64,000 nucleotides of DNA from an uncultured Granulosicoccaceae bacterium. GTDB taxonomy: Bacteria > Pseudomonadota > Gammaproteobacteria > Granulosicoccales > Granulosicoccaceae. The notes below the pieces were generated by a model. It was not told the origin of the DNA and ran no database searches. It saw only the letters and a list, made by a program, of their open reading frames with translations. The DNA is taken from NCBI GenBank assembly GCA_938003855.1, contig CALKXD010000151.1, positions 1 to 64,000 of the forward strand. Direction: 5' to 3'. A program made the position numbers and the translations under genes. Positions 35,662-46,024 of the stretch are shown here, piece by piece. Positions within the stretch are counted from its first letter, which is position 1. Every line of letters begins with the position of its first letter.

Positions 35662-36264
35662 CTAGCGAAAGCCAACGCCTACACGGTAGTCAACCCGAGC
35701 ATCGGCAATCACATAGTCGGGTGGTACCGAGCCGGCCACGCTTACGCGCAGCACATAACCGCCCGGTGCTTCAATGTAGTCACGGATGTCGGCGTTTGTC
35801 ACGGTGAGATTCAGCACTCGTGTGCCGCTGCCGAATTGCGGGTCACCGTCCGGCAGGCTGGCCACGCGTACTTCCTGCAACTGCCCGTCGATGGTGGCCT
35901 TCAGGAAGATTTCCAGGCCGGTGATGAAATCGAAGTCATCCATATTGCCGTCTTCGCCAGCGGGGTCTTCATCGGGTGATTCCGATATAGGCAATATACT
36001 CAGCTGCAGTGCTTTTAGCGTAACCTCCGTAACGTAGTCAAAATCGTTTTTTGAGTAGTCTTCGGACTCGGTAATATTCAGGTCGAATTCAAACGATAGT
36101 GGCTCAGTGGTCTGCAACGTAATCAGCGTAGTGCCGGGTATTTTTAGCGGAGAGGGGAGGTTCTCCGACGCAGAGAAACTACCCAGTGTGGTGTCACTGC
36201 AGCCGGTCATCAGAAGTCCCAGCAGGCAGGCTGCTGTTGACAGATACTTGAAATTTTTATTCAT
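35662..36264 (-). CDS. hypothetical lipoprotein
   Basis: 200-residue protein with a clear lipoprotein signal (hydrophobic 8-19, lipobox LMTGC). The mature part is beta-strand rich and acidic (PDEDPAGEDGNMDDFDF), and I recognise no family. The last residues (DARVDYRVGVGF) resemble an amphipathic terminal strand. Its closest context is the convergent Rieske gene, which probably has no functional link. Confidence 0.7.
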   Translation of the reverse strand: MNKNFKYLSTAACLLGLLMTGCSDTTLGSFSASENLPSPLKIPGTTLITLQTTEPLSFEFDLNITESEDYSKNDFDYVTEVTLKALQLSILPISESPDEDPAGEDGNMDDFDFITGLEIFLKATIDGQLQEVRVASLPDGDPQFGSGTRVLNLTVTNADIRDYIEAPGGYVLRVSVAGSVPPDYVIADARVDYRVGVGFR

Positions 36265-36603
36265 TGTTTTTACTTCTTTGGGGAGACTAAAACACCTGGT
36301 GAAAAGACACGGTCAGTGAATGACAATAACTTCCGGTAGTTATAACGCATGAATCAATCGCGCACTGATGATATCGGTGTAATTTTTTATTGTTAACACA
36401 TCTGGTTGCATGCACAGCCGGTTCTGCAGCGCGCTCTAAATTGACCGCTGATCTATGCCGGCTGTGCCATTTGGGTATATTGATATTGCGGTGGCAGGCA
36501 GGCTGCGATTATAGTTGATGCGGCAGCGGCATTACCGCAGACTTAATTGTGTATGCTGCGTGTTTCGGCGACTTGTCCAGCCAATAAGAAAGAACCCCAA
36601 CAG
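36265..36603. promoter_or_regulatory. divergent promoter region, lipoprotein / sulfatase
   Basis: A 339-bp AT-richer spacer between two divergent starts. I see no defined operator or RNA element. Confidence 0.3.
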
Positions 36604-38265
36604 ATGCAAAAGCGCAAAAATATCCTGTTCATTATGTTTGATCAGCTCAGGTGGGACTACCTCAGTTGTTACGGACACGCCACGCTCGATACGCCTCACA
36701 TCGATCGTCTGGCATCGAAGGGAGTCCGGTTTAATCGCGCCTACGTGCAAGCGCCGATTTGTGGTGCGTCGCGGATGTCAACCTATACGGGGCGATACGT
36801 ACACAGCCACGGAGCCAGCTGGAATAATGTCCCGCTGAAAGTGGGTGAACTCACCATGGGTGATCACTTACGCAAAGCAGGCACCAGCTGCTGGCTGGTC
36901 GGCAAAACCCATATGAAGGCAGATACGGAAGGGATGGCGCGGTTGGGGTTGCAACCGGAGAGCATCATTGGGGCGCGTTTGTCAGAGTGTGGGTTCGATG
37001 TCTTTGAGCGTGACGATGGGATGCGTCCCGAAGGCCCGGATGGCTTCTATGATGAAAAGGGCGCGTTAAATTATAACGAGTACCTGCGTGATAAAGGCTA
37101 TCAGTCGGATAACCCGTGGCACGACTACGCTAACTCCGGAATTGATCCTGAAGGTAACGTACTGTCAGGCTGGTTTCTGGGTAATTCCGACCAGGCGGCT
37201 AACATTGTCGAAGAACACAGCGAGACACCTTATCTGACTCGACGGGGTATTGAGTTCATCGAGCAGGCAGAGCAGCCGTGGCTATGCCATCTTTCTTATA
37301 TAAAGCCGCACTGGCCCTATATCGTCCCGGAACCCTATGCAAGCATGTATGGTCCGCAGGATGTGCAAGCGCCGGTACGCAGCCAGTCCGAATACGATAA
37401 CGCCCACCCGGTGCACCGTCGCTTCATGGATAGTCCGCTGGGACGGGCATTTGCTCGTGACGATGTCCGTGACAAAGTCATACCGGCCTATATGGGGTTG
37501 ATCAAACAGTGCGATGATCAAATGGGGGTACTGTTCGACTGGCTCGAAAAAACCGGTCGTATGCAGGACACCATTATTGCACTGACCTCGGATCATGGTG
37601 ATTTTCTGGGGGATCACTGGATGGGTGAAAAAATGTTTTTTCAGGATGCGTCCACTCGCGTGCCGTTGATCATCTACGATCCCTCCGCAGAGGCTGATTC
37701 TACCCGGGGCACCGTGTCCGATGCGCTGGTCGAGAGTATTGATTTATTGCCGACCTTTCTCGATTACTGTGGTGGTGACGCCTTGCCGCATATTCTCGAG
37801 GGTCACTCACTGCGACCGTTACTAATTGGCACCGCCACCGAGCTGGAGCGCGACATTGCGATCTGTGAGTACGACTACTCGGCCACCCCGCTGGTCAACG
37901 TACTGGAAGTTGATGTGCGCGATGCCCGCATCTTTATGGTCGCCAGTAAGCAGTGGAAGCTGATCCACTTTGAAGGTGGCTTTGACCCCATGTTGTTTGA
38001 CCTGGTTGCCGATCCGGATGAACTGACCGATCTAGGTACCAGTGAGGCGCATACAGCCGTAATAGAAGAAATGTATCAGCATCTGGCTGTGTGGGCGCGT
38101 CGCCTTTCACAGCGCACGACGGTATCTCGCGAGAAACTTGAAGCCATGCGAGCCAGATCTCAGGGGCAGGGTGTATTGCTGGGTGTCGTTGATCCCGCCG
38201 ATGTAAAAAATGATGCAGCAATAAAGTATGTTAATCGCAAGGCGGACAACTACACTGGTCAGTAA
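36604..38265 (+). CDS. sulfatase-family hydrolase, formylglycine type
   Basis: Alkaline-phosphatase-superfamily sulfatase or phosphonate monoester hydrolase of 553 residues with no signal peptide. Metal ligand Asp is in MFDQLRWDYL. The catalytic Cys53 lies in ICGASRMSTYTGR, the C-x-[PA]-x-R box that is converted to formylglycine. The second metal site is TSDHGDFLGDHWMGEK. Overall form is closest to the cytoplasmic arylsulfatase/phosphonate monoester hydrolase branch, so activity on small sulfate or phosphonate esters is as likely as on polysaccharide. ATG 36604 is preferred over ATG 36547, since the family begins with KxNILFIM. No maturase gene is nearby. Confidence 0.88.
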   Translation: MQKRKNILFIMFDQLRWDYLSCYGHATLDTPHIDRLASKGVRFNRAYVQAPICGASRMSTYTGRYVHSHGASWNNVPLKVGELTMGDHLRKAGTSCWLVGKTHMKADTEGMARLGLQPESIIGARLSECGFDVFERDDGMRPEGPDGFYDEKGALNYNEYLRDKGYQSDNPWHDYANSGIDPEGNVLSGWFLGNSDQAANIVEEHSETPYLTRRGIEFIEQAEQPWLCHLSYIKPHWPYIVPEPYASMYGPQDVQAPVRSQSEYDNAHPVHRRFMDSPLGRAFARDDVRDKVIPAYMGLIKQCDDQMGVLFDWLEKTGRMQDTIIALTSDHGDFLGDHWMGEKMFFQDASTRVPLIIYDPSAEADSTRGTVSDALVESIDLLPTFLDYCGGDALPHILEGHSLRPLLIGTATELERDIAICEYDYSATPLVNVLEVDVRDARIFMVASKQWKLIHFEGGFDPMLFDLVADPDELTDLGTSEAHTAVIEEMYQHLAVWARRLSQRTTVSREKLEAMRARSQGQGVLLGVVDPADVKNDAAIKYVNRKADNYTGQ

Positions 38266-38797
38266 TAACCGATAACTCTGCAGCGCTTTAGCACGGGGTT
38301 GTGTCATCGTTATATTGCGCTGATCATGAAAGCTGCGATTTTCATTTTTGATCACAACACTGTGGACTACCCCGCTGACCGTGTAGCGGTCTGCTGATCT
38401 ACTGATTGCCCTGGCAGCGCCGGCAGTCAAGCCTTGTTGTAATACTTACTGGCATTTATGCTGTGTTCGGGCATCGTATGCAAGTTCGTGAAAGCGGCCA
38501 TGCAAACATAAAAACAATGGCAGCTTTGTCTTTTAAAACTAGACTCCCCCTGATCAGATTTTTACCGCTGCTGGCAGCCGATGCACGGCCAGTGCGGTAT
38601 AGCGTACGGCAGCCGGCTACCAGCCGGTGGTACCGCCGGAGTCGCCGGCTGAGTTGGGTCGGGTCACTTTTTTGTGAATTGAGGCACATAATTCGCTGTA
38701 GTGTCAATTCGACATCGCTTTGACGCTATGTTAATGACGTAAAGAATGGAATGGTTTATATGGTCTGGATGCTGTTTTTTTTACGATCCAATAACTG
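38266..38797. other. 532-bp gap between sulfatase and GGDEF-EAL genes
   Basis: No recognisable gene. A weak terminator-like element for the sulfatase is present at 38326-38349 (ATGAAA/TTTCAT stem then TTTT), framed by two TGATCA sites (38321, 38349). The GGDEF-EAL promoter should lie in the AT-rich part after about 38670. One 105-codon open frame looks random. Confidence 0.4.
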
Positions 38798-41551
38798 ATG
38801 ACTACTGCCGCCCGATTACTGGTCGAACCCGGCCTGCTGTCGTTGCTGCGTACCTGCACGGACGCCTGCGGATTGACGGTGGCCGAAGATGCAGAGGTGC
38901 GAACAAGCTACCTGTCTGGCCGTTTGAACCTGAGCGCGGACCAACCCGTGGCGATAGTTCTAGACGGGCGTTTTAACTCCGCCGACATCAAGCGCTACCT
39001 GCAGGGGACCATAGCCCCGACTCTGCTTTATCCGTTGATCATTATTGTGGAAAGGCTTGATGATGCCCGGTTCGACTGCGTGCCGCGGAGTTGTCATCTG
39101 GCGACACCGCAAGAAGTAGGCAGTGGCAGGCTTGCGCGGCTTCTAAAAAGCCTGGCCGCAGACACCCGCAGGGAGATCTGCAGCGGTTCACCGGATGCCG
39201 GTAAATTGCAACTGCAGTCGCTTACCGAAAAAACACGGGCGATGGTGAGCCTCAATCAGATTGCCGTCGAGATGATGAACCGTGTCGAACTCCCATCCCT
39301 GCTGCAGCATATTGCCGCCAAAACGGCTGACCTGACCAGCGCTGACTATGCCTATGTTGCGATGGTGCATGAATCCGGAGACTACCTTGAGACCGTAGCG
39401 GCCAATGATAACTTCAGAAGCCTGAAGTCAGTGCGCCACAGACACGGTGAAGGGATTGGCGGTCAGGTATGGGCGAGCGGGCAGACCGTATGCGTACCCG
39501 ATTATCAGAACTATCCGCACCGCCTCCCGGGCCTTACAACGGCACGGCAGGCGTGCAGCGTGCCGTTAAAGTTGTGTGATGAAGTGATTGGTGTAATTGG
39601 TATTTTATATGAGAGCAATGACTTTGCGGTAGAGAATCAGGTTGATCTGCTGGAGATGTTTGCACCTCTCGCCTCGGTTGCCATCGAGAATGCCACACTG
39701 TATGAAAATACCCTGACTGAGCTGGCACGTACACAGGCCATCAGCAATATCAGCCGGGCAATCTATGGTGCTGCTAGTTTTGACGATATTATTGATCAGA
39801 TCTGTATTACATTGATAGACGTGTTTGATTCGACCAAAGTGCATTTGTACAAGCTTGAGGACGATAATTCCTTTACGCCTCTGGCGGCCTGGGAGAATAT
39901 CGACAATGCGATCGTGCCGACTATGCAGTCTGGCGGTAAGGTGGTGGCGACTTCTGTGGCACGCTGGTGTGTGGTTCATCAAAAGACCGGGTTCATCCGG
40001 CGTGGTGTCAATGATGAAAGAGAAAGTGCCGAGGTGCATCGAATTCGGGCCAGATGGAAGCTTGGTTCAACGCTGTGCCTGCCATTGGTTTATGAAAATA
40101 AATCGTGGGGTGTGCTGTTTGCGCATCGCTCTCTGGAGCGCTCTGACTTCTCTGTCAGAGAGCGTCATCTGTTTGAATTAGTCTGCGCACAGATATCGGT
40201 TGCTTTGCTGCGCAGGGAGTTAATGGAGAAGGTTCAGTATCAGGCCTACCACGACAGCCTGACCGGACTCACTAATCGCTACCGCTTCGAAAAGCTACTG
40301 GCGTATTCCGTAGAACGTCTGGTAGACACCGAAGACTGGTTCGCCGTACTGTTTATAGATCTCGACGGATTTAAAAATATAAATGACTACCACGGTCACG
40401 GTGTCGGTGATTGCTTATTGCAACAGGTTGCTGAAATTCTCAAAAGTCATATGGCTGAGACGGACGTGCTGGCACGCATGGGCGGTGATGAATTCGCAGC
40501 GTTGATATCCTCGCCGGGTGAGCGCACAGAGGTCATCGCTATTGCCGAGCGAATCAACGCCAGTTTAAGTGTCAGCGTGCCGGTACAGGATTTGAAGGTT
40601 GATATCGGCTGCAGCATCGGCGTCAGTTTCTACCCTGGTGATGCGTGCACCTCTGAGGAGGTACTCAAGCATGCAGACTTTGCCATGTACCATGCCAAGG
40701 GGGCGGGGCAAAGTGGGGTGTCGGTGTTTAACAAGTCCCACCTCGAATACCATGAAAAACGCATTCAAACAGAGCTCGATCTGCACCGTGCCGTTGAGGC
40801 CGGTGAGTTTCTGCTCTACTACCAGCCCAAGGTCTGCGGTCGAACGGGTATAGTCGACGGTGTCGAGGCGCTGATTCGCTGGAACCACCCGACGCTTGGG
40901 TTTATTTCACCCGCAGAATTTATCCCGGCGGCCGAGCGCTGTGGTCTGATTGAAGTCATTGGCCACTGGGTGCTGGATGAGGCCTGCCGGCAATGTGCAG
41001 AGTTTTTACAACGTGGGTTGCCACTGAGTATGGCGGTAAATATCTCTGCCCGACAGTTCAGCGTTGAGAATTTTGTGCAGGGCGTCTTTAACCTGCTTGG
41101 CAAGCACCGGTTGCCCGCCAGTTGCCTGGAGCTAGAGGTCACTGAGTCGGTGGTCATGAAAGACGTCGCGATGGTCGTCAATAAACTGGCTCAGCTGCGA
41201 AGCTGCGGGATTAAAATTGCGATCGATGATTTCGGTACCGGCTACTCATCACTGCAGTACCTTGCAGAGCTGCCGCTTGACGTCCTGAAAATAGATAAGT
41301 CGTTCGTCGATAAACTGTGTAATGCCGCGGAAGAGCATTTACTGGTCAAGACGATTGTAATGTTGGCCAGTGAGTTACAGTTAAAAACGGTGGCCGAGGG
41401 TGTTGAGACCGACCTGCAGCTGCAGAAGCTTACGGCGTTGGGTTGCGACTACATTCAAGGGTACTATTACTCAAGACCAGTGCCCGCTTCGGAGTTGCCA
41501 GCGGTGGTCGCGGCGATAAATCAATCCTCGCTGCATCGCGAAGCCGCCTGA
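38798..41551 (+). CDS. GAF-GAF-GGDEF-EAL cyclic di-GMP enzyme
   Basis: 917-residue cytoplasmic signalling protein. It has an N-terminal receiver-like or unassigned region (1-130), GAF domains at about 150-300 and 310-475, a GGDEF domain with intact MGGDEF at 561-566, and an EAL domain at about 655-905. The EAL domain has EALIRW (690), NISARQF, ELEVTES, IDDFGTGYSSL, KIDKSFV and AEGVE. Catalytic residues of both the diguanylate cyclase and the phosphodiesterase appear present. The inhibitory RxxD site is absent (AETD). No membrane helices, so input is probably a soluble ligand bound by the GAF domains. It would link to pilus or surface-attachment control, but no direct target is adjacent. Confidence 0.9.
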   Translation: MTTAARLLVEPGLLSLLRTCTDACGLTVAEDAEVRTSYLSGRLNLSADQPVAIVLDGRFNSADIKRYLQGTIAPTLLYPLIIIVERLDDARFDCVPRSCHLATPQEVGSGRLARLLKSLAADTRREICSGSPDAGKLQLQSLTEKTRAMVSLNQIAVEMMNRVELPSLLQHIAAKTADLTSADYAYVAMVHESGDYLETVAANDNFRSLKSVRHRHGEGIGGQVWASGQTVCVPDYQNYPHRLPGLTTARQACSVPLKLCDEVIGVIGILYESNDFAVENQVDLLEMFAPLASVAIENATLYENTLTELARTQAISNISRAIYGAASFDDIIDQICITLIDVFDSTKVHLYKLEDDNSFTPLAAWENIDNAIVPTMQSGGKVVATSVARWCVVHQKTGFIRRGVNDERESAEVHRIRARWKLGSTLCLPLVYENKSWGVLFAHRSLERSDFSVRERHLFELVCAQISVALLRRELMEKVQYQAYHDSLTGLTNRYRFEKLLAYSVERLVDTEDWFAVLFIDLDGFKNINDYHGHGVGDCLLQQVAEILKSHMAETDVLARMGGDEFAALISSPGERTEVIAIAERINASLSVSVPVQDLKVDIGCSIGVSFYPGDACTSEEVLKHADFAMYHAKGAGQSGVSVFNKSHLEYHEKRIQTELDLHRAVEAGEFLLYYQPKVCGRTGIVDGVEALIRWNHPTLGFISPAEFIPAAERCGLIEVIGHWVLDEACRQCAEFLQRGLPLSMAVNISARQFSVENFVQGVFNLLGKHRLPASCLELEVTESVVMKDVAMVVNKLAQLRSCGIKIAIDDFGTGYSSLQYLAELPLDVLKIDKSFVDKLCNAAEEHLLVKTIVMLASELQLKTVAEGVETDLQLQKLTALGCDYIQGYYYSRPVPASELPAVVAAINQSSLHREAA

Positions 41552-41736
41552 CCCGCGACCGCTTTAAATCGTCGAAAGCCGGTGGCCGTGTATTGCAAGT
41601 GTTGATTTGTTACTGGCAGGCAATAGGCGCATGACGCCACTCTGTAAATTGCTTTCCCGTCAAGAGGGAAAACGCGTCAAATTTAATAAATAAATGCTGA
41701 CCCTAGTGTCTATGTAATGAAGGGTTATAGTAATTC

Positions 41737-44700
41737 GTGCTAGCCGTCAGTGGTAGCCGTGACAGGTCTGCAATCTCATTTAAACTAATGCCTAAGTTGC
41801 CGTGTGGTGGGGCTAAGATATGCGCATTCGGCAGCGACAAAGAGCAAAAGTCAGACGTGCTAAATCAGTATCACATTGATGATGTAGTAGAAGAAGAAAT
41901 CCCCCTGCAGCTGCCCGCACTGCAACGACGCAGCAACTCTTCCACTGACGCAAGCGCAGAGCGCCTGCTGGCCGCTGCGGTGGCATTTGAACCAGGCGTT
42001 GATGGCCGTCATCACGACTGGAGCGAGAGTGTTCTACGTGACTGCCGGCAAAAGCACCGGGACTTTGCCGAGCCGCACCTGACACAGCCGACTGCGGCTG
42101 AGTGGCAGGTACTGTTTGCAGGGGTACAGCTGTCGCTCTTGTGTGGTGATACCGAGCAGAGTCAGCTCGATCAAATGTCTGCCTGGCTCGATGGCAGTAC
42201 CAGCGCTGCGGCCTCTGCAGTGCGTGCCCAGCTGGCGTTTTTTGCGCATCAGCCACAGCGGGTGGTCGACCACTATCAGGTCGCCTGCGGTGATCCCGAT
42301 GACCTTTCAGCGGCTGGTCGCTCTGCGATCCCCGCCACACTGAAACCCGGGTTGTCGGCGGTGGTGTATGCACTGGCGTTGTTGCAGCTGAAAACCCAGA
42401 ATGTATCTGCCGACAGTGACGGCAGTTTCAGCAGTGCGGACACTAAGCAAATAGAGGCTCTGGTTGATCAGCTCAACACGCTGGCCAACCAATATCAGTC
42501 ACAGCATGCAGGCGACCCTTTCATTCCGGTGCTCAGGGTGCTGACCGATTTCATGCGGGTGGTGTGTGGTCAGCGTGAGATCAGTCAAACAATCTGGCTC
42601 GGTGGTCTGCATATCGACGCCAGCCCCTGGCTCGACCTGTTCCTGAATCTCTGCAGGCACTGGTTAGGCGAGAAGCCTGACGAGAATCTTGTGGCGCGGC
42701 TTGTCTCGCATGTGGATCAAGCCTCCGAAATTGGCTTGCACTGGTTTGTTGATGAAGCTCTGACACTGCTGTCAGCGCAGGGAGTACATCGCGAGAACAG
42801 TGAATTTCAGCCGCAAATTCGTTCCACCGGCTGGTTGCTGACTGTCTATCAAAAGCAAACCGATTGGCAGTCCGGTCTGGATGCATTAACGCTGGCTGTC
42901 AATCGTCATGCGCGTGTTTCGGGCAGTGTGGACAACGTCGGCAACCGCAGAATGAGCTGGTGGGTGGAAGCCGCGGAGGGTTGCCTTCGCATTGAACCAC
43001 GTGAACAACGGTCAGCAAAAAGTGGTCGCTGGACCCGTGGCAAGCGTTTTCCGCTGAAGCTGTTACTCGACGAGTGCGGCACGCTGGATTTCCTTTGCGA
43101 CCACGATCTAAAACTCTGCGCGCACCTGCGCAATCAGCTGCAGCTTAATCATGCCCTGTATTTTGAGAAGTGCTTTGAGCTGACGGATGTCGAGTCGCTG
43201 CAACTGATCATGCAGCATCCGCGACTGTTTCGCTGTGATAGCGAGCTCGACGAACCGGTACGGGTATCGATGCAGGTGACTGAGTCGGCCTTGCACGTCG
43301 TGACCGACAACGCGCTGCAGGAAATTTCCCTGTCCATGCAGCCTTTTCCGTCCAGCTCGTTTAAATCCAGCAGCGATTTCAGTTGCCAGTGGGAGGACAA
43401 TACGCTGTCAATACATCGCTACACCGAGGGGCAACTGGATCTGGCGCGGGCACTGACCTACCAGGGGCTGACTGTGCCGGTGGACGCCATTGAATCGGTG
43501 CTGGAATCCTTGCGCTCGATGGCGGCGCTGGTTGAGGTGCATTCGGATATCACCACTGTCGATGCCCACACGGTAAGTGCCCTGACGAGGCTGTCTTTTC
43601 ATTTGCGCCCTCTGGATGCGGGCCTTGATGTTGCGGCCTGTCTTTATCCGCTGGGTGAGCAGGGGCCCTGTGTTCTGCCCGGACAAGGCAAGCCCGGGCT
43701 GTTCGCGATGATTGGAAACCGACCCAGCAATACGCAGCGAGACCTCGACACCGAGCTAAGTGAATCACGCGACACTATAAATCAGCTGCCATTGCCAAAC
43801 GGCGGGGCGGGGTGGCAATGGTCGATCACTGATACCGAGCAGGCGCTGGAAGTACTGGCGGCCCTACAGGACATGGGAGACAAGGTCGCGCTGCTATGGC
43901 CTGCCGGTGAGCGCATTGCGCTGAGCTCTATGATTGACTGCGACAGCATGCAGGTGCATTTTGGTTCGCAGCGTAATGGCATTGATGTGGCCGGTGAGCT
44001 GAAAATCGACAAGGGGCAGGCCGGTAAATACGGCTCTATAGAATTAACTCAGGCGGACAGCAACACCTTTGGCAGTACCCGGATCGATCTGAAAAAACTG
44101 CTTGCCTCACTGGATAAGGCAGACGGGCGGTTCCTGCGGCTTGACGATGGCAAAATACTCCAGCTGAGCCGGCGTCTGCGGCTGCAGCTCGACGCCCTCA
44201 ATGCCGTCTGCGATGACGGTGTCGCGCATGATCTGGCGGTGCCGATGCTTGAGCACGCCTCACGCGGCATGGTGTTGCAGGACGACGACAACTGGCAACA
44301 GCAGCTTGATCGTCTGCGTGAAGCCGAAGCGCTGGTGCCTGATCCACCGGCGGCACTGCAGGCGAATCTGCGCGACTATCAGCTCGAGGGCTTCCGCTGG
44401 ATGGCGCGTCTTGCCCATTGGGGGGCGGGTGCCTGTCTGGCCGACGATATGGGGCTGGGTAAAACGATGCAAAGCCTCGCGCTGATGTTGCTGCGTGCCG
44501 ATGGCGGTCCGACGCTGGTGGTGGCGCCTACCTCAGTATGCGGTAACTGGATGGCCGAGGCGGAGCGTTTTGCGCCGTCGCTGCGCTTGCGCTGGCTTGG
44601 CAACGGCAACCGTCATCGAATGCTGCGCGATGCGCAGGCCGGTGACTTGTTTGTCTGCAGCTACGGAGTACTGCAAAACGAAATCGACTTGCTGCAGGAG

Positions 44701-45780
44701 ATCGAGTGGCGCACCATTGTGGCTGATGAGGCCCAGTCGTTTAAAAATTCAGGGACAAGACGATCACAGGCGATGATGTCGCTGCGGGGTGAGTTTCGCA
44801 TGATCGCCACTGGCACCCCGATAGAGAATCATCTCGGTGAGCTGTGGAATCTGTTTCGCTTTATCAACCCGGGGCTGCTGGGTTCCAGTCAGCAATTCAA
44901 AGAGCGCTACGCGCACCCGATAGAGCATCGTGATGACGACAGTGCCAGAGACCGGCTGAAAACCCTTATTCGTCCCTTTATCCTGCGACGCATGAAGCGT
45001 GAAGTCCTCACCGAGCTGCCAGAGCGGACCGAGATTACTCATCTGGTCGAGTTCAATGAAGAGGAAAACCACTTCTATGAAGGTCTGCGCGCGCAGGCGC
45101 TGCAGCGTATCAGTGAATTAGCCGATCTGGATTCAGAGCAGCGCTTCCGGGTATTGGCAGAGATCACTACCTTGCGTCAGGCCAGCTGTCATCCGGCGCT
45201 GGTGACCGACAATCCACCCTGTGGCAGTGCCAAGCTGCGGGCCTTTGCAGAGATTGTCGATGACCTCCTTCTTAACGATCATCGCTGCCTGGTGTTCAGT
45301 CAGTTTGTCGGTCACTTGTCGCTGATTCGAGAGCATCTGGATGCCAGGGGTATCAGTTATCAGTACCTCGACGGATCAACCAGTGTTACTAAACGCAAAC
45401 AGGCGGTCGATGATTTTCAGGCCGGTCAGGGCGAGTTGTTTTTAATCAGTCTGAAAGCCGGTGGCTCGGGGCTGAACCTGACGGCCGCAGACTATGTGAT
45501 TCATATGGACCCGTGGTGGAACCCTGCAGTGGAAGACCAGGCTTCTGATCGTGCTTATCGCATGGGGCAGAAGCGTCCGGTGACGATTTACCGCATGGTT
45601 GTGAAGAACACCATCGAAGAGAAAATTGTCAATCTGCACGAGCAAAAGCGTGATCTGGCCAATGCCCTGCTTGAAGGGACCGACAGTGGTTCGCGGCTGT
45701 CCGTCGAGCAATTGGTCGAGCTTATAGACACCGAGCATACCGACGAAGAATCCGTCGACGATACCCATACCGTGCTCTAG
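41737..45780 (+). CDS. SNF2-family DEAD/DEAH ATPase
   Basis: Large 1347-residue SF2 ATPase. The C-terminal SNF2 core has motif I DDMGLGKTMQ (about 900), motif II ADEAQSFKN (about 996), motif III GTPIENHLGELWNLFRF and motif VI AYRMGQKRPVTIYR. The first 860 residues are repeat-like and helical, then beta-rich, matching the SNF2 helicase-associated layout of bacterial proteins. No SWIM zinc finger is seen. Members remodel protein-DNA complexes or act on stalled polymerase. The start is uncertain: GTG 41737 opens the frame, and ATG 41788 or a later codon is equally possible. A strong hairpin after the stop separates it from the patatin gene. Confidence 0.85.
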   Translation: MLAVSGSRDRSAISFKLMPKLPCGGAKICAFGSDKEQKSDVLNQYHIDDVVEEEIPLQLPALQRRSNSSTDASAERLLAAAVAFEPGVDGRHHDWSESVLRDCRQKHRDFAEPHLTQPTAAEWQVLFAGVQLSLLCGDTEQSQLDQMSAWLDGSTSAAASAVRAQLAFFAHQPQRVVDHYQVACGDPDDLSAAGRSAIPATLKPGLSAVVYALALLQLKTQNVSADSDGSFSSADTKQIEALVDQLNTLANQYQSQHAGDPFIPVLRVLTDFMRVVCGQREISQTIWLGGLHIDASPWLDLFLNLCRHWLGEKPDENLVARLVSHVDQASEIGLHWFVDEALTLLSAQGVHRENSEFQPQIRSTGWLLTVYQKQTDWQSGLDALTLAVNRHARVSGSVDNVGNRRMSWWVEAAEGCLRIEPREQRSAKSGRWTRGKRFPLKLLLDECGTLDFLCDHDLKLCAHLRNQLQLNHALYFEKCFELTDVESLQLIMQHPRLFRCDSELDEPVRVSMQVTESALHVVTDNALQEISLSMQPFPSSSFKSSSDFSCQWEDNTLSIHRYTEGQLDLARALTYQGLTVPVDAIESVLESLRSMAALVEVHSDITTVDAHTVSALTRLSFHLRPLDAGLDVAACLYPLGEQGPCVLPGQGKPGLFAMIGNRPSNTQRDLDTELSESRDTINQLPLPNGGAGWQWSITDTEQALEVLAALQDMGDKVALLWPAGERIALSSMIDCDSMQVHFGSQRNGIDVAGELKIDKGQAGKYGSIELTQADSNTFGSTRIDLKKLLASLDKADGRFLRLDDGKILQLSRRLRLQLDALNAVCDDGVAHDLAVPMLEHASRGMVLQDDDNWQQQLDRLREAEALVPDPPAALQANLRDYQLEGFRWMARLAHWGAGACLADDMGLGKTMQSLALMLLRADGGPTLVVAPTSVCGNWMAEAERFAPSLRLRWLGNGNRHRMLRDAQAGDLFVCSYGVLQNEIDLLQEIEWRTIVADEAQSFKNSGTRRSQAMMSLRGEFRMIATGTPIENHLGELWNLFRFINPGLLGSSQQFKERYAHPIEHRDDDSARDRLKTLIRPFILRRMKREVLTELPERTEITHLVEFNEEENHFYEGLRAQALQRISELADLDSEQRFRVLAEITTLRQASCHPALVTDNPPCGSAKLRAFAEIVDDLLLNDHRCLVFSQFVGHLSLIREHLDARGISYQYLDGSTSVTKRKQAVDDFQAGQGELFLISLKAGGSGLNLTAADYVIHMDPWWNPAVEDQASDRAYRMGQKRPVTIYRMVVKNTIEEKIVNLHEQKRDLANALLEGTDSGSRLSVEQLVELIDTEHTDEESVDDTHTVL

Positions 45781-45791
45781 AAACCAGAGAG

Positions 45792-45816
45792 CCGGCACCT
45801 GCGTGGCAGGTGTCGG
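45792..45816 (+). terminator. hairpin terminator after the SNF2 gene
   Basis: An 11-bp stem CCGGCACCTGC (45792-45802) / GCAGGTGTCGG (45806-45816) with one G-T pair and a GTG loop, 11 bp past the stop. No T-tract, so efficiency is uncertain. Confidence 0.6.
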
Positions 45817-46024
45817 TGATTGCCCTTCACAGCCTCTGTCAATACGCCACGTATTGATTACGACACACGTCGAAACTGCCGGCGCTTTGCGTAACACAAA
45901 GACACCCCCCGCCACTATCTGGCTGCCGTCCCGTGACAGGTGGTAATCAGGACAGTTGCCGGGGAGCGTAGCTATTTGCCTGCTAAATTGGCTACACTCT
46001 GCAGCAAACAGGGAGAGGACGGCA

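Noticed and set aside
38406-38723. 105-codon open frame before the GGDEF-EAL gene
   Set aside because: No ribosome site or domain signal; it looks like a chance frame in a promoter-bearing gap.
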